Source of the DNA: Gemmatimonadaceae bacterium
GTDB lineage: Bacteria > Gemmatimonadota > Gemmatimonadetes > Gemmatimonadales > Gemmatimonadaceae
Reading direction: 5' to 3'
DNA: 64,000 nucleotides
NCBI GenBank assembly: GCA_016742275.1
Contig: JACVCD010000010.1
Location: forward strand, 1 to 64,000
The position numbers and the translations under genes were made by a program. The number at the start of each line of letters is the position of its first letter. Position 1 is the first letter of the stretch. Under the pieces are notes generated by a model. That model saw only the letters and a list, made by a program, of their open reading frames with translations, had not been told where the DNA came from and searched no databases. Positions 8,163 to 16,596 of the stretch are shown in pieces.

Positions 8163-8704
8163 CTGATTCACACGGAAGTGGCGGAAAAGCGCGGAAACCA
8201 CAGGAAAGAAAGACGTTGGTGATTTTTCCTGTGGTTTCTTTTGTTTCCGTGCAATCCGTGTGAATCGGTTGCTTCTGGGCCCCAGAGCATCCGTTGGACA
8301 GCCCTACTGATTCACACGGAAGTAACAGAAAAGCTCGGAAACATCAGGAAAGAAAACATTGATGATTTTTCCTGTGGTTTCTTTTGTGTCCGCGCAATCC
8401 GTGTGAATCAGTTGCTTCTGGGCCCCAGAGCATCCGTTGGACAGCCCTACTGATTCACACGGAAGTAGCCGAAGGGCTCGGAAACCACAGGAAGGAGAAA
8501 CATTGATGATTCTTCCTGTGGTTTCTTTTGTTTCCGTGCAATCCGTGTGAATCGGTTGCTTGTGGGCCCCAGAGCATCCGTTGGACAGCCCTACTGATTC
8601 ACACGGAAGTAGCCGAAGGGCTCGGAAACCACAGGAAAGAAAAGCATTGATGAATTTTCCTGTGGTTTCCTTTGTGTCCGTGCAATCCGTGTGAATCGGT
8701 TGCT
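8163..8704. repeat. Four tandem ~144-bp repeats with nested palindromes
   Basis: Copies begin at 8163, 8307, 8450 and 8594, giving periods of 144, 143 and 144 bp; the fourth lacks the inter-palindrome spacer. Each unit has outer arms GATTCACACGGA and TCCGTGTGAATC (copy 1: 8165-8176 and 8255-8266) enclosing inner arms GAAACCACAGGAAA and TTTCCTGTGGTTTC (8194-8207 and 8225-8238), so a single unit can fold into a long two-stage hairpin. The spacer contains GGGCCCCAGAGCATCC. The array fills the whole gap between the convergent kinase and sugar-dehydrogenase genes. No protein gene is credible here; this is the only gene-free stretch over 300 bp in the window. Confidence 0.95.
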
Positions 8705-8709
8705 GTTAT

Positions 8710-9930
8710 TTAGACCGGCCGAATCCGCAGTACACGCCCGGTTCCGCTATCCGTCACCACGTAGACGAATCCATCTGGACCTACGGTGACATCACGAATG
8801 CGCTCACCAAGTTCACCGAGATAGCGCTCTTCCTTCGTGACACGACCGTTGGTGAGTTCGAGACGCACCAACGCACCGGGTGTGAGTGAACCAATCAGCA
8901 CCGAACCGTTCCAACCCGGAATGGCATTGGCCGTATAGAACACCATACCGGATGGTGCGATGACCGGATCCCAGTAGTACACGGGCTGCTCGAGACCATC
9001 CTTGGCAGTGCCCTCACCAATACGCGCACCGCTGTAGTCAACGCCGTACGTGATGACAGGCCATCCGTAGTTCTTGCCACGTTCGGGGTGATTGAGTTCA
9101 TCACCACCACGTGCGCCGTGCTCGACGGTCCACAACTGACCAGTGGTCGGATGCAACGCGGCGGACTGCACATTGCGATGACCGTAGCTCCAGATCTCTG
9201 GACGCGCATCGCTCTGCGAGCGGAATGGATTGTCCGCCGGCACCGAGCCATCAGGCGCAATGCGCATGATTTTTCCCTGACCACGATTGAGCTGCTGCGC
9301 GTAGTCACGCCAGTTCATGCGATCACCCTGCGTCACGAACAGATTGCCATCGCGCGCAAACACGATCCGCGATCCGTAGTGCCCACCGCCATTGAGCTTG
9401 GGCTCCTGACGATAGATCACCTGCACATCCTGCAGACCTGTTTCGGTGAGTCGCGCCCGAGCCACAGCCGTTCCGGCGCCACCGCTGCCCGGTTCGGCGA
9501 ATGACAGATAAATGCGCTGGTTCTGTGCAAACGCGGGATCAATTGCCACATCGAGCAACCCACCCTGTCCTTCGGCATAAACCGTCGGCACACCGCTGAC
9601 AGGTGACGACAGCGTGCCATTGGCCGCCATGATGCGCAGTCGTCCCGGACGCTCAGTCACCAGCGCGCGGCCATCCGGAAGGAATTCGATGGCCCACGGA
9701 TTCACGAGGCCCGTGGCCACGACTTCGGATCGCACAACACCACGCGTGGATGCCGGTGTGGGAGATCGATCGGCCAGCACCTGCCCCGGTGTGCCTGGTG
9801 TGGTCGGCGGATTGTTTGTCTCACCACCACTATCGACCGGTGTGGTGCCGCCATTGTCGCCGGAAGCACACGCGGCAAATAGCAGAGCCGCGCTCATGCG
9901 CATGACTGAAGAATTCCAGAGCATCATCAT
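8710..9930 (-). CDS. PQQ-dependent sugar dehydrogenase-like lipoprotein (GSDH/sorbosone dehydrogenase family)
   Basis: 406 residues. A lipobox-like LFAAC follows a short hydrophobic start, then a Gly/Thr/Pro linker (to about residue 60). The body matches the six-bladed soluble-glucose-dehydrogenase/YliI fold: NPWAIEFLPDGRALVTERPGRLR, GGLLDVAIDPAF, HYGSRIVFARDGNLFVTQGD, SYGHRNVQSAALHP, GRGDELN-like ARGGDELNHPERGKNYGWP, and a final blade ending TGRVLRIRPV. It would be a periplasmic or outer-membrane-anchored aldose dehydrogenase using PQQ; no PQQ biosynthesis genes are nearby. Several in-frame ATGs occur at the start (9930, 9927, 9924, and MRM further in); which one is used is uncertain. Confidence 0.9.
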   Translation of the reverse strand: MMMLWNSSVMRMSAALLFAACASGDNGGTTPVDSGGETNNPPTTPGTPGQVLADRSPTPASTRGVVRSEVVATGLVNPWAIEFLPDGRALVTERPGRLRIMAANGTLSSPVSGVPTVYAEGQGGLLDVAIDPAFAQNQRIYLSFAEPGSGGAGTAVARARLTETGLQDVQVIYRQEPKLNGGGHYGSRIVFARDGNLFVTQGDRMNWRDYAQQLNRGQGKIMRIAPDGSVPADNPFRSQSDARPEIWSYGHRNVQSAALHPTTGQLWTVEHGARGGDELNHPERGKNYGWPVITYGVDYSGARIGEGTAKDGLEQPVYYWDPVIAPSGMVFYTANAIPGWNGSVLIGSLTPGALVRLELTNGRVTKEERYLGELGERIRDVTVGPDGFVYVVTDSGTGRVLRIRPV

Positions 9931-9990
9931 CCCCGCCGTTGGGTGTTTGTAATGTTAGCCCCAAAGACGGTCATATGACGCACAAATGCA

Positions 9991-10026
9991 GAGCCCGCGC
10001 CGTGATCATTGTCACGACGCGGGCTC
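9991..10026 (-). terminator. Terminator hairpin of the RND efflux operon
   Basis: GAGCCCGCG (9991-9999) pairs with CGCGGGCTC (10018-10026), with an inner CGTGA/TCACG stem. It lies about 33 nt past the stop of the outer-membrane factor gene on the minus strand and is followed by a weakly T-rich stretch. Confidence 0.7.
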
Positions 10027-10059
10027 ACGCTGAACTATTCGAATGAACTATGCGAAGGA

Positions 10060-11547
10060 CTATTCCCAACCACCGCCGAGTGCACGGTAGAGCTGCACTG
10101 TGGCCACGAGGAACTGACGTTCGGTTTGCACGCGGGTCAGCTGCGCCGCAAACAGACTGCGCTGGGCGTCGAGCACTTCGAGATAACTCGAGATCCCGCT
10201 CGCATACCGACGCTCCGCAATGGTGAAGGCCGCCTGCAGTGCACGCTCCTGTGTTTCCTGTGCGGCGAGCTGATCACGCCGTAGACGTACACCGGCAGCC
10301 GCATCACTCACTTCACGCAGCGCCACCAGCACCACCTGCTCATACGTGTGCTTGGACTGCTCGGCGCGGGCCTTGGCCGCCTTGGCTTCGTTGCTGAGAC
10401 GTCCGCCGGTGAACAGTGGCACCGAAATGCCGGCCTGCAGCGTATAGATCTCGCCACGACCACCAAAGATGTCGTTGAACGTTGGTCGCTGCGCACCGTA
10501 CTGACCGGTCACCGAGAATGTCGGGAGACGTGCTGCCTGTGCCACACCAACTCGTGCCGTGGCCGCCTGGAGGTCGTGCTGAGCGCGCAACACATCGGGA
10601 CGCCGGGCCAGCAGTTCACCGGAGAGTGTGTCGGGCACAACCACGGTCTTCACGATGTCGCTGAGTCTATGGCCACGCGGCATGCTCTTTGGTGCGGTGC
10701 CCAACAACACCGACAGCGCGTTTTCACCCTCGATGCGCATGCGAGCATAGTCGGCCACGCGCGCTGCCGGGTCTGCCACGGTGGCCTCGAACTGCCGCAC
10801 ATCGAGTTCGGAGATGAGCCCCTGCTCGAATCGGCGACGCGCCAGCTGTAGCGTGGCTTCACGCGACACCAGCGTCTGTTCGGCAATGGCGATAATGGCG
10901 TCGGCTTCGCGGAGTTGCAAGTACGCCGACGCTACATCACTCACCAGCGACAACGTGGTGGCCCGCACATCGTCTTCGCGACTTGAGAGCTCGAATCCGG
11001 CCGCCTGAGTAGCGCGACGGGTGCGTCCCCAGAAATCGAGCTCCCATGCGAGGTCCGATGTCAGGCGCGCGGCATCAAATTCGATTGGCGGTGCAGCAGC
11101 AAGTGCGATCTTGTTGGTGGACAGCGACGTTCCGCCGTTGATCTGCGGGAAGAATCGCGATGCCGCCACTCCACGCAGCGCACGGAATTCGTTGATACGC
11201 TGCTGGGCCACCCGCAGGTTGCGATTGTTGGCAACCGCTTCGCGAATGAGCGCCGACAGCGTGGTATCGCGCAGCACTTCCGACCATGCGGACATGCTGG
11301 TCGCCGTAGCCGGTATGACCTTGGACTCCGGCTGCAGCTGCGAAGTGATGCGGGAGATGCTGTCGCCACGATCAGCCTGACGCGCCGCACGCAGCGAGTC
11401 GAGGAAGGTGCGGGTGTTGGGTGATGCGCTGGTTGCCGTACGAACTGGCACCGCAGGAACTGCGGTATCCACTCGCGTAGATGGTCCGACGGCGCAGGCG
11501 CTGCTTGTCAGCACGGCCACCGCCACGAAAACGAGACGCGTATTCAT
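10060..11547 (-). CDS. RND efflux outer-membrane factor (OprM/NodT family lipoprotein)
   Basis: 495 residues with the typical lipobox start (LTSSACAVGP). It has two repeats of the outer-membrane efflux protein domain, with long helices such as AVANNRNLRVAQQRINEFRA and ARRPDVLRAQHDLQAATARVGVAQA, and barrel strands such as FSVTGQYGAQRP. It forms the trimeric outer-membrane channel of a tripartite pump. The start overlaps the stop of the RND permease gene by 4 nt (ATGA at 11544-11547), so the order on the transcript is adaptor, permease, channel, all coupled. Full length for the family. Confidence 0.95.
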   Translation of the reverse strand: MNTRLVFVAVAVLTSSACAVGPSTRVDTAVPAVPVRTATSASPNTRTFLDSLRAARQADRGDSISRITSQLQPESKVIPATATSMSAWSEVLRDTTLSALIREAVANNRNLRVAQQRINEFRALRGVAASRFFPQINGGTSLSTNKIALAAAPPIEFDAARLTSDLAWELDFWGRTRRATQAAGFELSSREDDVRATTLSLVSDVASAYLQLREADAIIAIAEQTLVSREATLQLARRRFEQGLISELDVRQFEATVADPAARVADYARMRIEGENALSVLLGTAPKSMPRGHRLSDIVKTVVVPDTLSGELLARRPDVLRAQHDLQAATARVGVAQAARLPTFSVTGQYGAQRPTFNDIFGGRGEIYTLQAGISVPLFTGGRLSNEAKAAKARAEQSKHTYEQVVLVALREVSDAAAGVRLRRDQLAAQETQERALQAAFTIAERRYASGISSYLEVLDAQRSLFAAQLTRVQTERQFLVATVQLYRALGGGWE

Positions 11548-14500
11548 CGCGCCACCTCCTTTCCACTCGCTCGTTCGGTGAACGTGCGGATGAGTGCAAA
11601 GAAGAGCGGAATGAAGAACACACCGACCGTCGTGGCCACGAGCATGCCGGCAAACACGCCGGTCCCCAGTGAACGACGACTGCCGGCACCGGCGCCACCG
11701 GCCACTACCAGCGGCAGTACGCCCAAGATGAAGGCAAACGACGTCATGAGAATCGGGCGGAAACGTTCGCGTGCGGCTTCGATGGCCGCATCACGAATGC
11801 TCATGCCTTCCGCTCGCAAGTGGGTGGCAAACTCCACGATGAGGATGGCATTCTTGGCCGCCAATCCCACCACCGTGAAGAGACCAACTTGCAGATACAC
11901 ATCGCTGGGCGATCCGCGCAGCCACACACCGAACAGCGCACCCACGATGCCGAATGGGATGCCGAGCAGCACGGCAAATGGGATGGACCAGCTTTCGTAC
12001 TGCGCGGCGAGTACGAGGAAGACCAGCACCAGGCCGAGTATGAGCACGAGGTTGTTGCTGCCAGCTGCCGCACGTTCCTGATACGACTGACCGCTGTACG
12101 CGTAGCCGATGCCCTGCGCCGCATACTTGTCGGCAACCAGCTTCTCTACCGCGTCGAGACCTTCACCAGAGCTCGAACCCAGCGTAGCCGCAGCCGTCAC
12201 GAGAGCAGACGGAAAGCCATTGAAACGTGTGAGCAGGCTGGGTGCACCACGCATGTCGCTTTGCGTGACCGCCGACAGCGGCACCATGGCACCCGTGTTG
12301 CTGCGCACGAAGAAGCGGCCAATGTCTTCCGGCGTTTGACGGAATGGCGCCTGGGCTTCGGCCTGCACCCGATACGGACGACCGTAGATGTTGAAGTCGT
12401 TGATGTACAGGTTGGACAACATGGCCTGCAGTGTGGTGAACACCTGCGAGGTGCTCACGCCACGGGCCTGCGCCGCGGCTTCGTCCACCGTGACAAAGAG
12501 CTGCGGCACTTCGGCGCGGAAGTTGGTGGCGACATTCTGCAGCGAAGGAATTCCCTTGCCCTCGTTCACAAAACCCTGCACTTCGCGGGCAAAGGCTTGT
12601 ACGTCATCGCCCGTGCGCTGCTGCAGATTGAGTTCGAGACCGCTGGTGATACCAAGGCCGGGGATCTCGGGGAGATTGAATCCGAACACCACCGCTTCCT
12701 TGAGACCACCCAGTTTCTTGTTCACTCGTCCGAGAATGGCTTCGAGCGACTGATCCTTGGCCGTGCGCTCTTCCCACGGCTTGAGTGTCACGAACATCGT
12801 GGCCGTGTTCGTGAGATTGGAGCCGGTGAGCAGTGCAAAGCCTTCCAGCGCCACCGTACCGCGTACCATGGGCTCTTCGCGCACGATGCGATTTACTTCG
12901 GTCACCACATCGCTGGTGCGCTGTAGTGAAGCAGCATCCGGCAGCTGAATGGAGACGGCGAAGTAGCCCTTGTCTTCGTTGGGAAGGAAGCCGCCTGGCA
13001 CGGCCTTGTACAACACACCGATAAGCACGAGGATGACGGCAAAACCGGCCACCCAGGTGCGCGGCCTATCAATCACACCCGTGGCGCCACTCACGTACCG
13101 GCGCGTGAGACGACCAAAGGCGCGATCAAACGCCTGGAAGAACTTGCCCTCTTCTTCGTACGTCTTGTGCTTGAGCAGTGTGGCGCAAAGTGCCGGCGTG
13201 AGCGTGAGCGCCACGATACCCGATAGCACCACCGAGATCACGATGGTGGCCGCAAACTGCTTGTACATGGCACCGGTAATGCCGCCCACGAATGCCACGG
13301 GAATAAACACGGCGCACAGTACGAGCACGATGGCCACCAGCGCGCTGCCCACCTGCTTCATGGCGCGATTGGTGGCCTCACGTGGTGTGACGTGATCCTG
13401 CTCCATGATGCGTTCGACATTCTCGATCACGACAATGGCGTCGTCGACCACGATACCGATGGCTAGTACCAGCCCAAAGAGCGTGAGCGTATTGACCGTA
13501 AAGCCCAGCGCCTGCAGCCCGAGGAAGGTACCGATGATGGACACCGGCACTGCCAGCACGGGAATGAGCGTGGCGCGCCAGCTCTTGAGGAACAGGAACA
13601 CCACCAGCGTGACCAGCACCATGGCTTCGAACAGCGTCTTCACCACTTCCTTGATGGATTCGGTGATGAAGGGTGTGGTGTCAAACGGAATCTCGTAGCG
13701 CACACCTTCGGGGAATGACGGCGCGAGTTCCTGCATGCGCTGCACGATGGCGTTCTTGACTTCGAGATTGTTGGCACCAGGACGACCAAACACGAGCAGA
13801 TTGGCCGTGGGTTTGCCGTTCACACGGGCACGCGCGTCGTAGCCGCGTGAGCCCATCGTGACTTCGGCAATGTCCTTGATGCGCACCAGTGATCCATCAG
13901 GACGCGCACGCACAATGATCTCACCAAACTCACTGGGCTGCGTGAGACGACCCGTGGTGACAACCGGAATGGTGAGCTGCGTGCCGGTGGGCGATGGTTC
14001 GCGTCCCAGTCGACCACCGGGCTTGGTGGCGTTCTGCGCCGATACCGCCTGCTGTACGTCTTCGACCGTGATCCCAAGCTGCGCCATGCGCTCGGGATTC
14101 ATGCTGATGGTCATCGCAAAATCGAGATTGCCGAATACACGCGAATCACCGACACCGGGGATGCGCTTGATTTCGTTCTCAACGTAGATCTTGGCGTAGT
14201 TGCTGAGATACGACGCGTCGTAGCGCGGATCGTCCGACGTGATGGCCACCAATGCCAGAATATCCGAGTTGGCCTTGGTGATGGTCACACCGGTCTGACG
14301 CACGGCAGCCGGCAGCTGCGGTGTAGCCACACCCACGGCGTTCTGCACATCAACAGCCGCGAGGTCCTGATTGCGCGAAATGTCGAAATAGATCGACAAC
14401 GCCATCGTACCATCGCTGGTGTTGGACGACTTGTAGTACAGGAGGCCGTTGAGACTCGACAACTGCTGCTCGATGGGCGCGGCAACAGCCGTGGCCACAT

Positions 14501-14723
14501 CGGCCGCACTCGCGCCCGGATAGAACGCGCTCACCTGCACGGCCGGCGGTGTGATCTGCGGATAGCGACTCACCGGCAGCGACTGCACGGCAAACAGGCC
14601 GAGCAACGTGATCACCATGGAGATCACGGCGGCCAGCACCGGTCTCCTGACGAAAAGGTATTCCTTTTCGGCAGCTACCGGCGGTGCGTCAGTTTTTGAG
14701 TCACTGGACGGAGGTGCACTCAC
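11544..14723 (-). CDS. RND multidrug efflux permease (AcrB/MexB, HAE-1 family)
   Basis: 1059 residues, full length for hydrophobe/amphiphile efflux permeases. It starts with a short cytoplasmic tail, then VRRPVLAAVISMVITLLGLFAVQSLPVSRYPQITPP, which is the family signature. The proton-relay aspartates are present in GIVVDDAIVVIENV in TM4. Periplasmic porter domains follow the first and seventh helices, and the C-terminal half ends in IPLFFALIRTF. It works in the inner membrane, exporting drugs or other hydrophobic compounds through the adaptor and OprM-like channel encoded beside it. Translational overlaps on both sides (4 nt each) support strict co-production. Substrate range cannot be read from sequence. 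Confidence 0.97.
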   Translation of the reverse strand: MSAPPSSDSKTDAPPVAAEKEYLFVRRPVLAAVISMVITLLGLFAVQSLPVSRYPQITPPAVQVSAFYPGASAADVATAVAAPIEQQLSSLNGLLYYKSSNTSDGTMALSIYFDISRNQDLAAVDVQNAVGVATPQLPAAVRQTGVTITKANSDILALVAITSDDPRYDASYLSNYAKIYVENEIKRIPGVGDSRVFGNLDFAMTISMNPERMAQLGITVEDVQQAVSAQNATKPGGRLGREPSPTGTQLTIPVVTTGRLTQPSEFGEIIVRARPDGSLVRIKDIAEVTMGSRGYDARARVNGKPTANLLVFGRPGANNLEVKNAIVQRMQELAPSFPEGVRYEIPFDTTPFITESIKEVVKTLFEAMVLVTLVVFLFLKSWRATLIPVLAVPVSIIGTFLGLQALGFTVNTLTLFGLVLAIGIVVDDAIVVIENVERIMEQDHVTPREATNRAMKQVGSALVAIVLVLCAVFIPVAFVGGITGAMYKQFAATIVISVVLSGIVALTLTPALCATLLKHKTYEEEGKFFQAFDRAFGRLTRRYVSGATGVIDRPRTWVAGFAVILVLIGVLYKAVPGGFLPNEDKGYFAVSIQLPDAASLQRTSDVVTEVNRIVREEPMVRGTVALEGFALLTGSNLTNTATMFVTLKPWEERTAKDQSLEAILGRVNKKLGGLKEAVVFGFNLPEIPGLGITSGLELNLQQRTGDDVQAFAREVQGFVNEGKGIPSLQNVATNFRAEVPQLFVTVDEAAAQARGVSTSQVFTTLQAMLSNLYINDFNIYGRPYRVQAEAQAPFRQTPEDIGRFFVRSNTGAMVPLSAVTQSDMRGAPSLLTRFNGFPSALVTAAATLGSSSGEGLDAVEKLVADKYAAQGIGYAYSGQSYQERAAAGSNNLVLILGLVLVFLVLAAQYESWSIPFAVLLGIPFGIVGALFGVWLRGSPSDVYLQVGLFTVVGLAAKNAILIVEFATHLRAEGMSIRDAAIEAARERFRPILMTSFAFILGVLPLVVAGGAGAGSRRSLGTGVFAGMLVATTVGVFFIPLFFALIRTFTERASGKEVAR

Positions 14724-15865
14724 TTCGGCGCTCCACTGCTGTCGCTAACAGCCTTCGCTCGCACCGTGGCACCCGCACCGATCTTCTGCACGCCATCAAC
14801 GACGACGCGCTCTCCCTGCGTGAGTCCCGTCTCGATCAACCAGTTGCTGCCGGACCATCCGGTGGCCTTCACCGTGCGCACCGACACCTTGTTGCTGTCA
14901 TTGATCACATACACGACTTCCTTGCCCATCTGCTGCAGCACCGCACGTTGCGGCACCACGATGGCGCTGTCGCGGCTCAGGCCACGAATGCGCACCTGCA
15001 CAAACTGACCGGGTACGAGCAGACGATCGGCGTTTTCGAACTTCGCGCGATACTGCTGCGTACCGGTGCGCGGATCGACCACCGGGTCCACAAAGTCAAT
15101 ACGACCGAGCGTGGGATGTTCGCTGCTGTCCGGCATCTGCAGCACTACGCGCGCCTTGCCACCGACTGCCAGTTCGCGCCGAGCCATAGCGTCGCGCGAC
15201 CAGCGATACTGCTGCGCCGCCGACGGCCGGAAGCTCACATAGACTGGATCGACGACATCGATGGTGGTGAGCAGATCGCTCATGCCACTCACCCGCGCAC
15301 CCACTTCCAGATTGGTGCGACCAATACGGCCACCAATCTCGGCGCGCACCACCGTCTCACTCAAACGCTTCTCTGCGGCATCGACAGCGCCACGCGCCTG
15401 CTCCACCGCGGCCTTGGCCTGCAGCAATTGCGACTCGGCGTTGTCGACATCCTGCTTGGCAATGGCGTTACCCACGAGCAACGGGCGCAAACGTCCGGCC
15501 ATGAGTTCTGCATTGGCAAGACGCGCCTGCGCTTCGCTCATGCGTCCACGCGCGGCACGGGCATCGGCATCGGCCGTCACGGCATCGATGCGATACAGCA
15601 CATCGCCTGCCTTGACCTGCGCGCCTTCGGTGAACGGCCGCTCGAGAATGATGCCCGACGCCTGCGCCCGCACCTGCACTTCGCGAAACGCCTCGACCTG
15701 TCCAACGAATTGCAGATGCTCTTCGACTGTCGCGGGCTGCGCGACGATGTAGGTGACTTCCGGTGCAGGTGGTGGTGGCGGAGCTGCCTTGTCGTCGCAG
15801 CCCAGAACAAAAACAACGGACAATCCCGCCGCCCGACGAAGCGGGCGGAGCGCAAATGCGGTCAT
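14720..15865 (-). CDS. RND efflux periplasmic adaptor (AcrA/MexA-like lipoprotein)
   Basis: 381 residues with lipobox VLGC at residues 20-23. The order is biotinyl-lipoyl hybrid motif (VEAFREVQVRAQASGIILERPF), alpha-hairpin (SEAQARLANAELMAGRLRPLL and following coils), second lipoyl half (VRAEIGGRIGRTNLEVGARV), beta-barrel and membrane-proximal domain ending VVDGVQKIGAGATVRAK. It bridges the permease and the channel. First gene of the operon; its stop overlaps the permease start by 4 nt. Its own promoter must lie in the 15866-15979 gap shared with the divergent TetR gene. Confidence 0.95.
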   Translation of the reverse strand: MTAFALRPLRRAAGLSVVFVLGCDDKAAPPPPPAPEVTYIVAQPATVEEHLQFVGQVEAFREVQVRAQASGIILERPFTEGAQVKAGDVLYRIDAVTADADARAARGRMSEAQARLANAELMAGRLRPLLVGNAIAKQDVDNAESQLLQAKAAVEQARGAVDAAEKRLSETVVRAEIGGRIGRTNLEVGARVSGMSDLLTTIDVVDPVYVSFRPSAAQQYRWSRDAMARRELAVGGKARVVLQMPDSSEHPTLGRIDFVDPVVDPRTGTQQYRAKFENADRLLVPGQFVQVRIRGLSRDSAIVVPQRAVLQQMGKEVVYVINDSNKVSVRTVKATGWSGSNWLIETGLTQGERVVVDGVQKIGAGATVRAKAVSDSSGAPK

Positions 15866-15922
15866 GACGAGCGATGTATGGCGCCCAATGGCGCGAAAGT
15901 GGTTTCCTGCCGGCCGACAACG

Positions 15923-15945
15923 TTACATACTACGCGGTAGGTAAA
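15923..15945. promoter_or_regulatory. Candidate TetR operator between the efflux operon and its regulator
   Basis: An imperfect palindrome centred on CTAC-GCG-GTAG (15930-15940), extended outward by TTACATA on the left and GTAAA on the right. It is the only clear dyad in the divergent intergenic region, which is where AcrR/TtgR-type repressors bind. Inferred from symmetry and position only. Confidence 0.45.
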
Positions 15946-15979
15946 GTAGATGTTGGCCCATTTCCTCAGGAGACACCAC

Positions 15980-16585
15980 ATGGCGGAATCGTTCACGAGC
16001 GACCGACGGCGCATGCGCCCGGAGGATCGACGACGTGAAGTATTGGACGCCGCGCGACGTGTTTTTCTGGACGCGGGCTTTCGTGGAGCCAGTCTCAACG
16101 CCGTCAGTGAAGAGGCCGGCGTGACCAAGGGCTGTCTCTACCATTACTTCGATTCCAAGGAAGAACTGCTGCTGGCGCTGCTGCGTGATCGCGCGCAGGA
16201 AGCCGATGCACTGGGCGATGCGGTACAGGACGCGCAGTCGCGGGACGATGTGCTGGCCAAGGCCGTTCATCTGCTCTGGGAGCGCTACGAGCGCGAGGGC
16301 GAGCTCGACATGACGGGCATGGTGCTCACCGAACTGCCACACGCACCGGCAGTAGCCCAGACGTTTTTTGATGAAGTAATCGTCAAGAAACGTGAAGCCC
16401 TGCGTCAGGCATTCGAGACGCAGGGCCCGGGTACGGTGGATCCTGAACTGGCCGCCATGCTCATCCCATCGATGATCATGGGTGTGGCACTGGGCTATCG
16501 ACTGTGCCGCGGGCTGGATGGGTCGAAGTACTCGTCCAAACAGATCGAGGAGGCGATGCTCACCATCCTCTCCCGCGGCGTGTAG
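15980..16585 (+). CDS. TetR/AcrR-family repressor of the divergent RND operon
   Basis: 201 residues. The N-terminal helix-turn-helix reads REVLDAARRVFLDAGFRGASLNAVSEEAGVTKGCLYHYFDSKEELL, the classic TetR pattern (about residues 20-65), followed by an all-helical ligand-binding region. The ATG at 15980 has an AGGAGA ribosome site 6-7 nt upstream; a longer in-frame ATG at 15950 lacks one. Divergent placement next to the adaptor gene strongly suggests it represses the pump and responds to pump substrates. The next gene is convergent, with a weak GTCTTC/GAAGAC hairpin (16586-16608) between them. Confidence 0.92.
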   Translation: MAESFTSDRRRMRPEDRRREVLDAARRVFLDAGFRGASLNAVSEEAGVTKGCLYHYFDSKEELLLALLRDRAQEADALGDAVQDAQSRDDVLAKAVHLLWERYEREGELDMTGMVLTELPHAPAVAQTFFDEVIVKKREALRQAFETQGPGTVDPELAAMLIPSMIMGVALGYRLCRGLDGSKYSSKQIEEAMLTILSRGV

Positions 16586-16596
16586 GTCTTCTCTTC

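Noticed and set aside
8241-8453. 70-codon frame inside the tandem repeats
   Set aside because: It merely translates two repeat units, including their palindromes; such repeats often give spurious protein calls.
8163-8704. CRISPR array
   Set aside because: Units are ~144 bp with nearly identical 'spacers' and no cas genes; this is a tandem palindromic repeat.
11820-12926. 368-codon open frame antisense to the RND permease
   Set aside because: Composition is His/Arg-rich noise and the permease is unambiguous.
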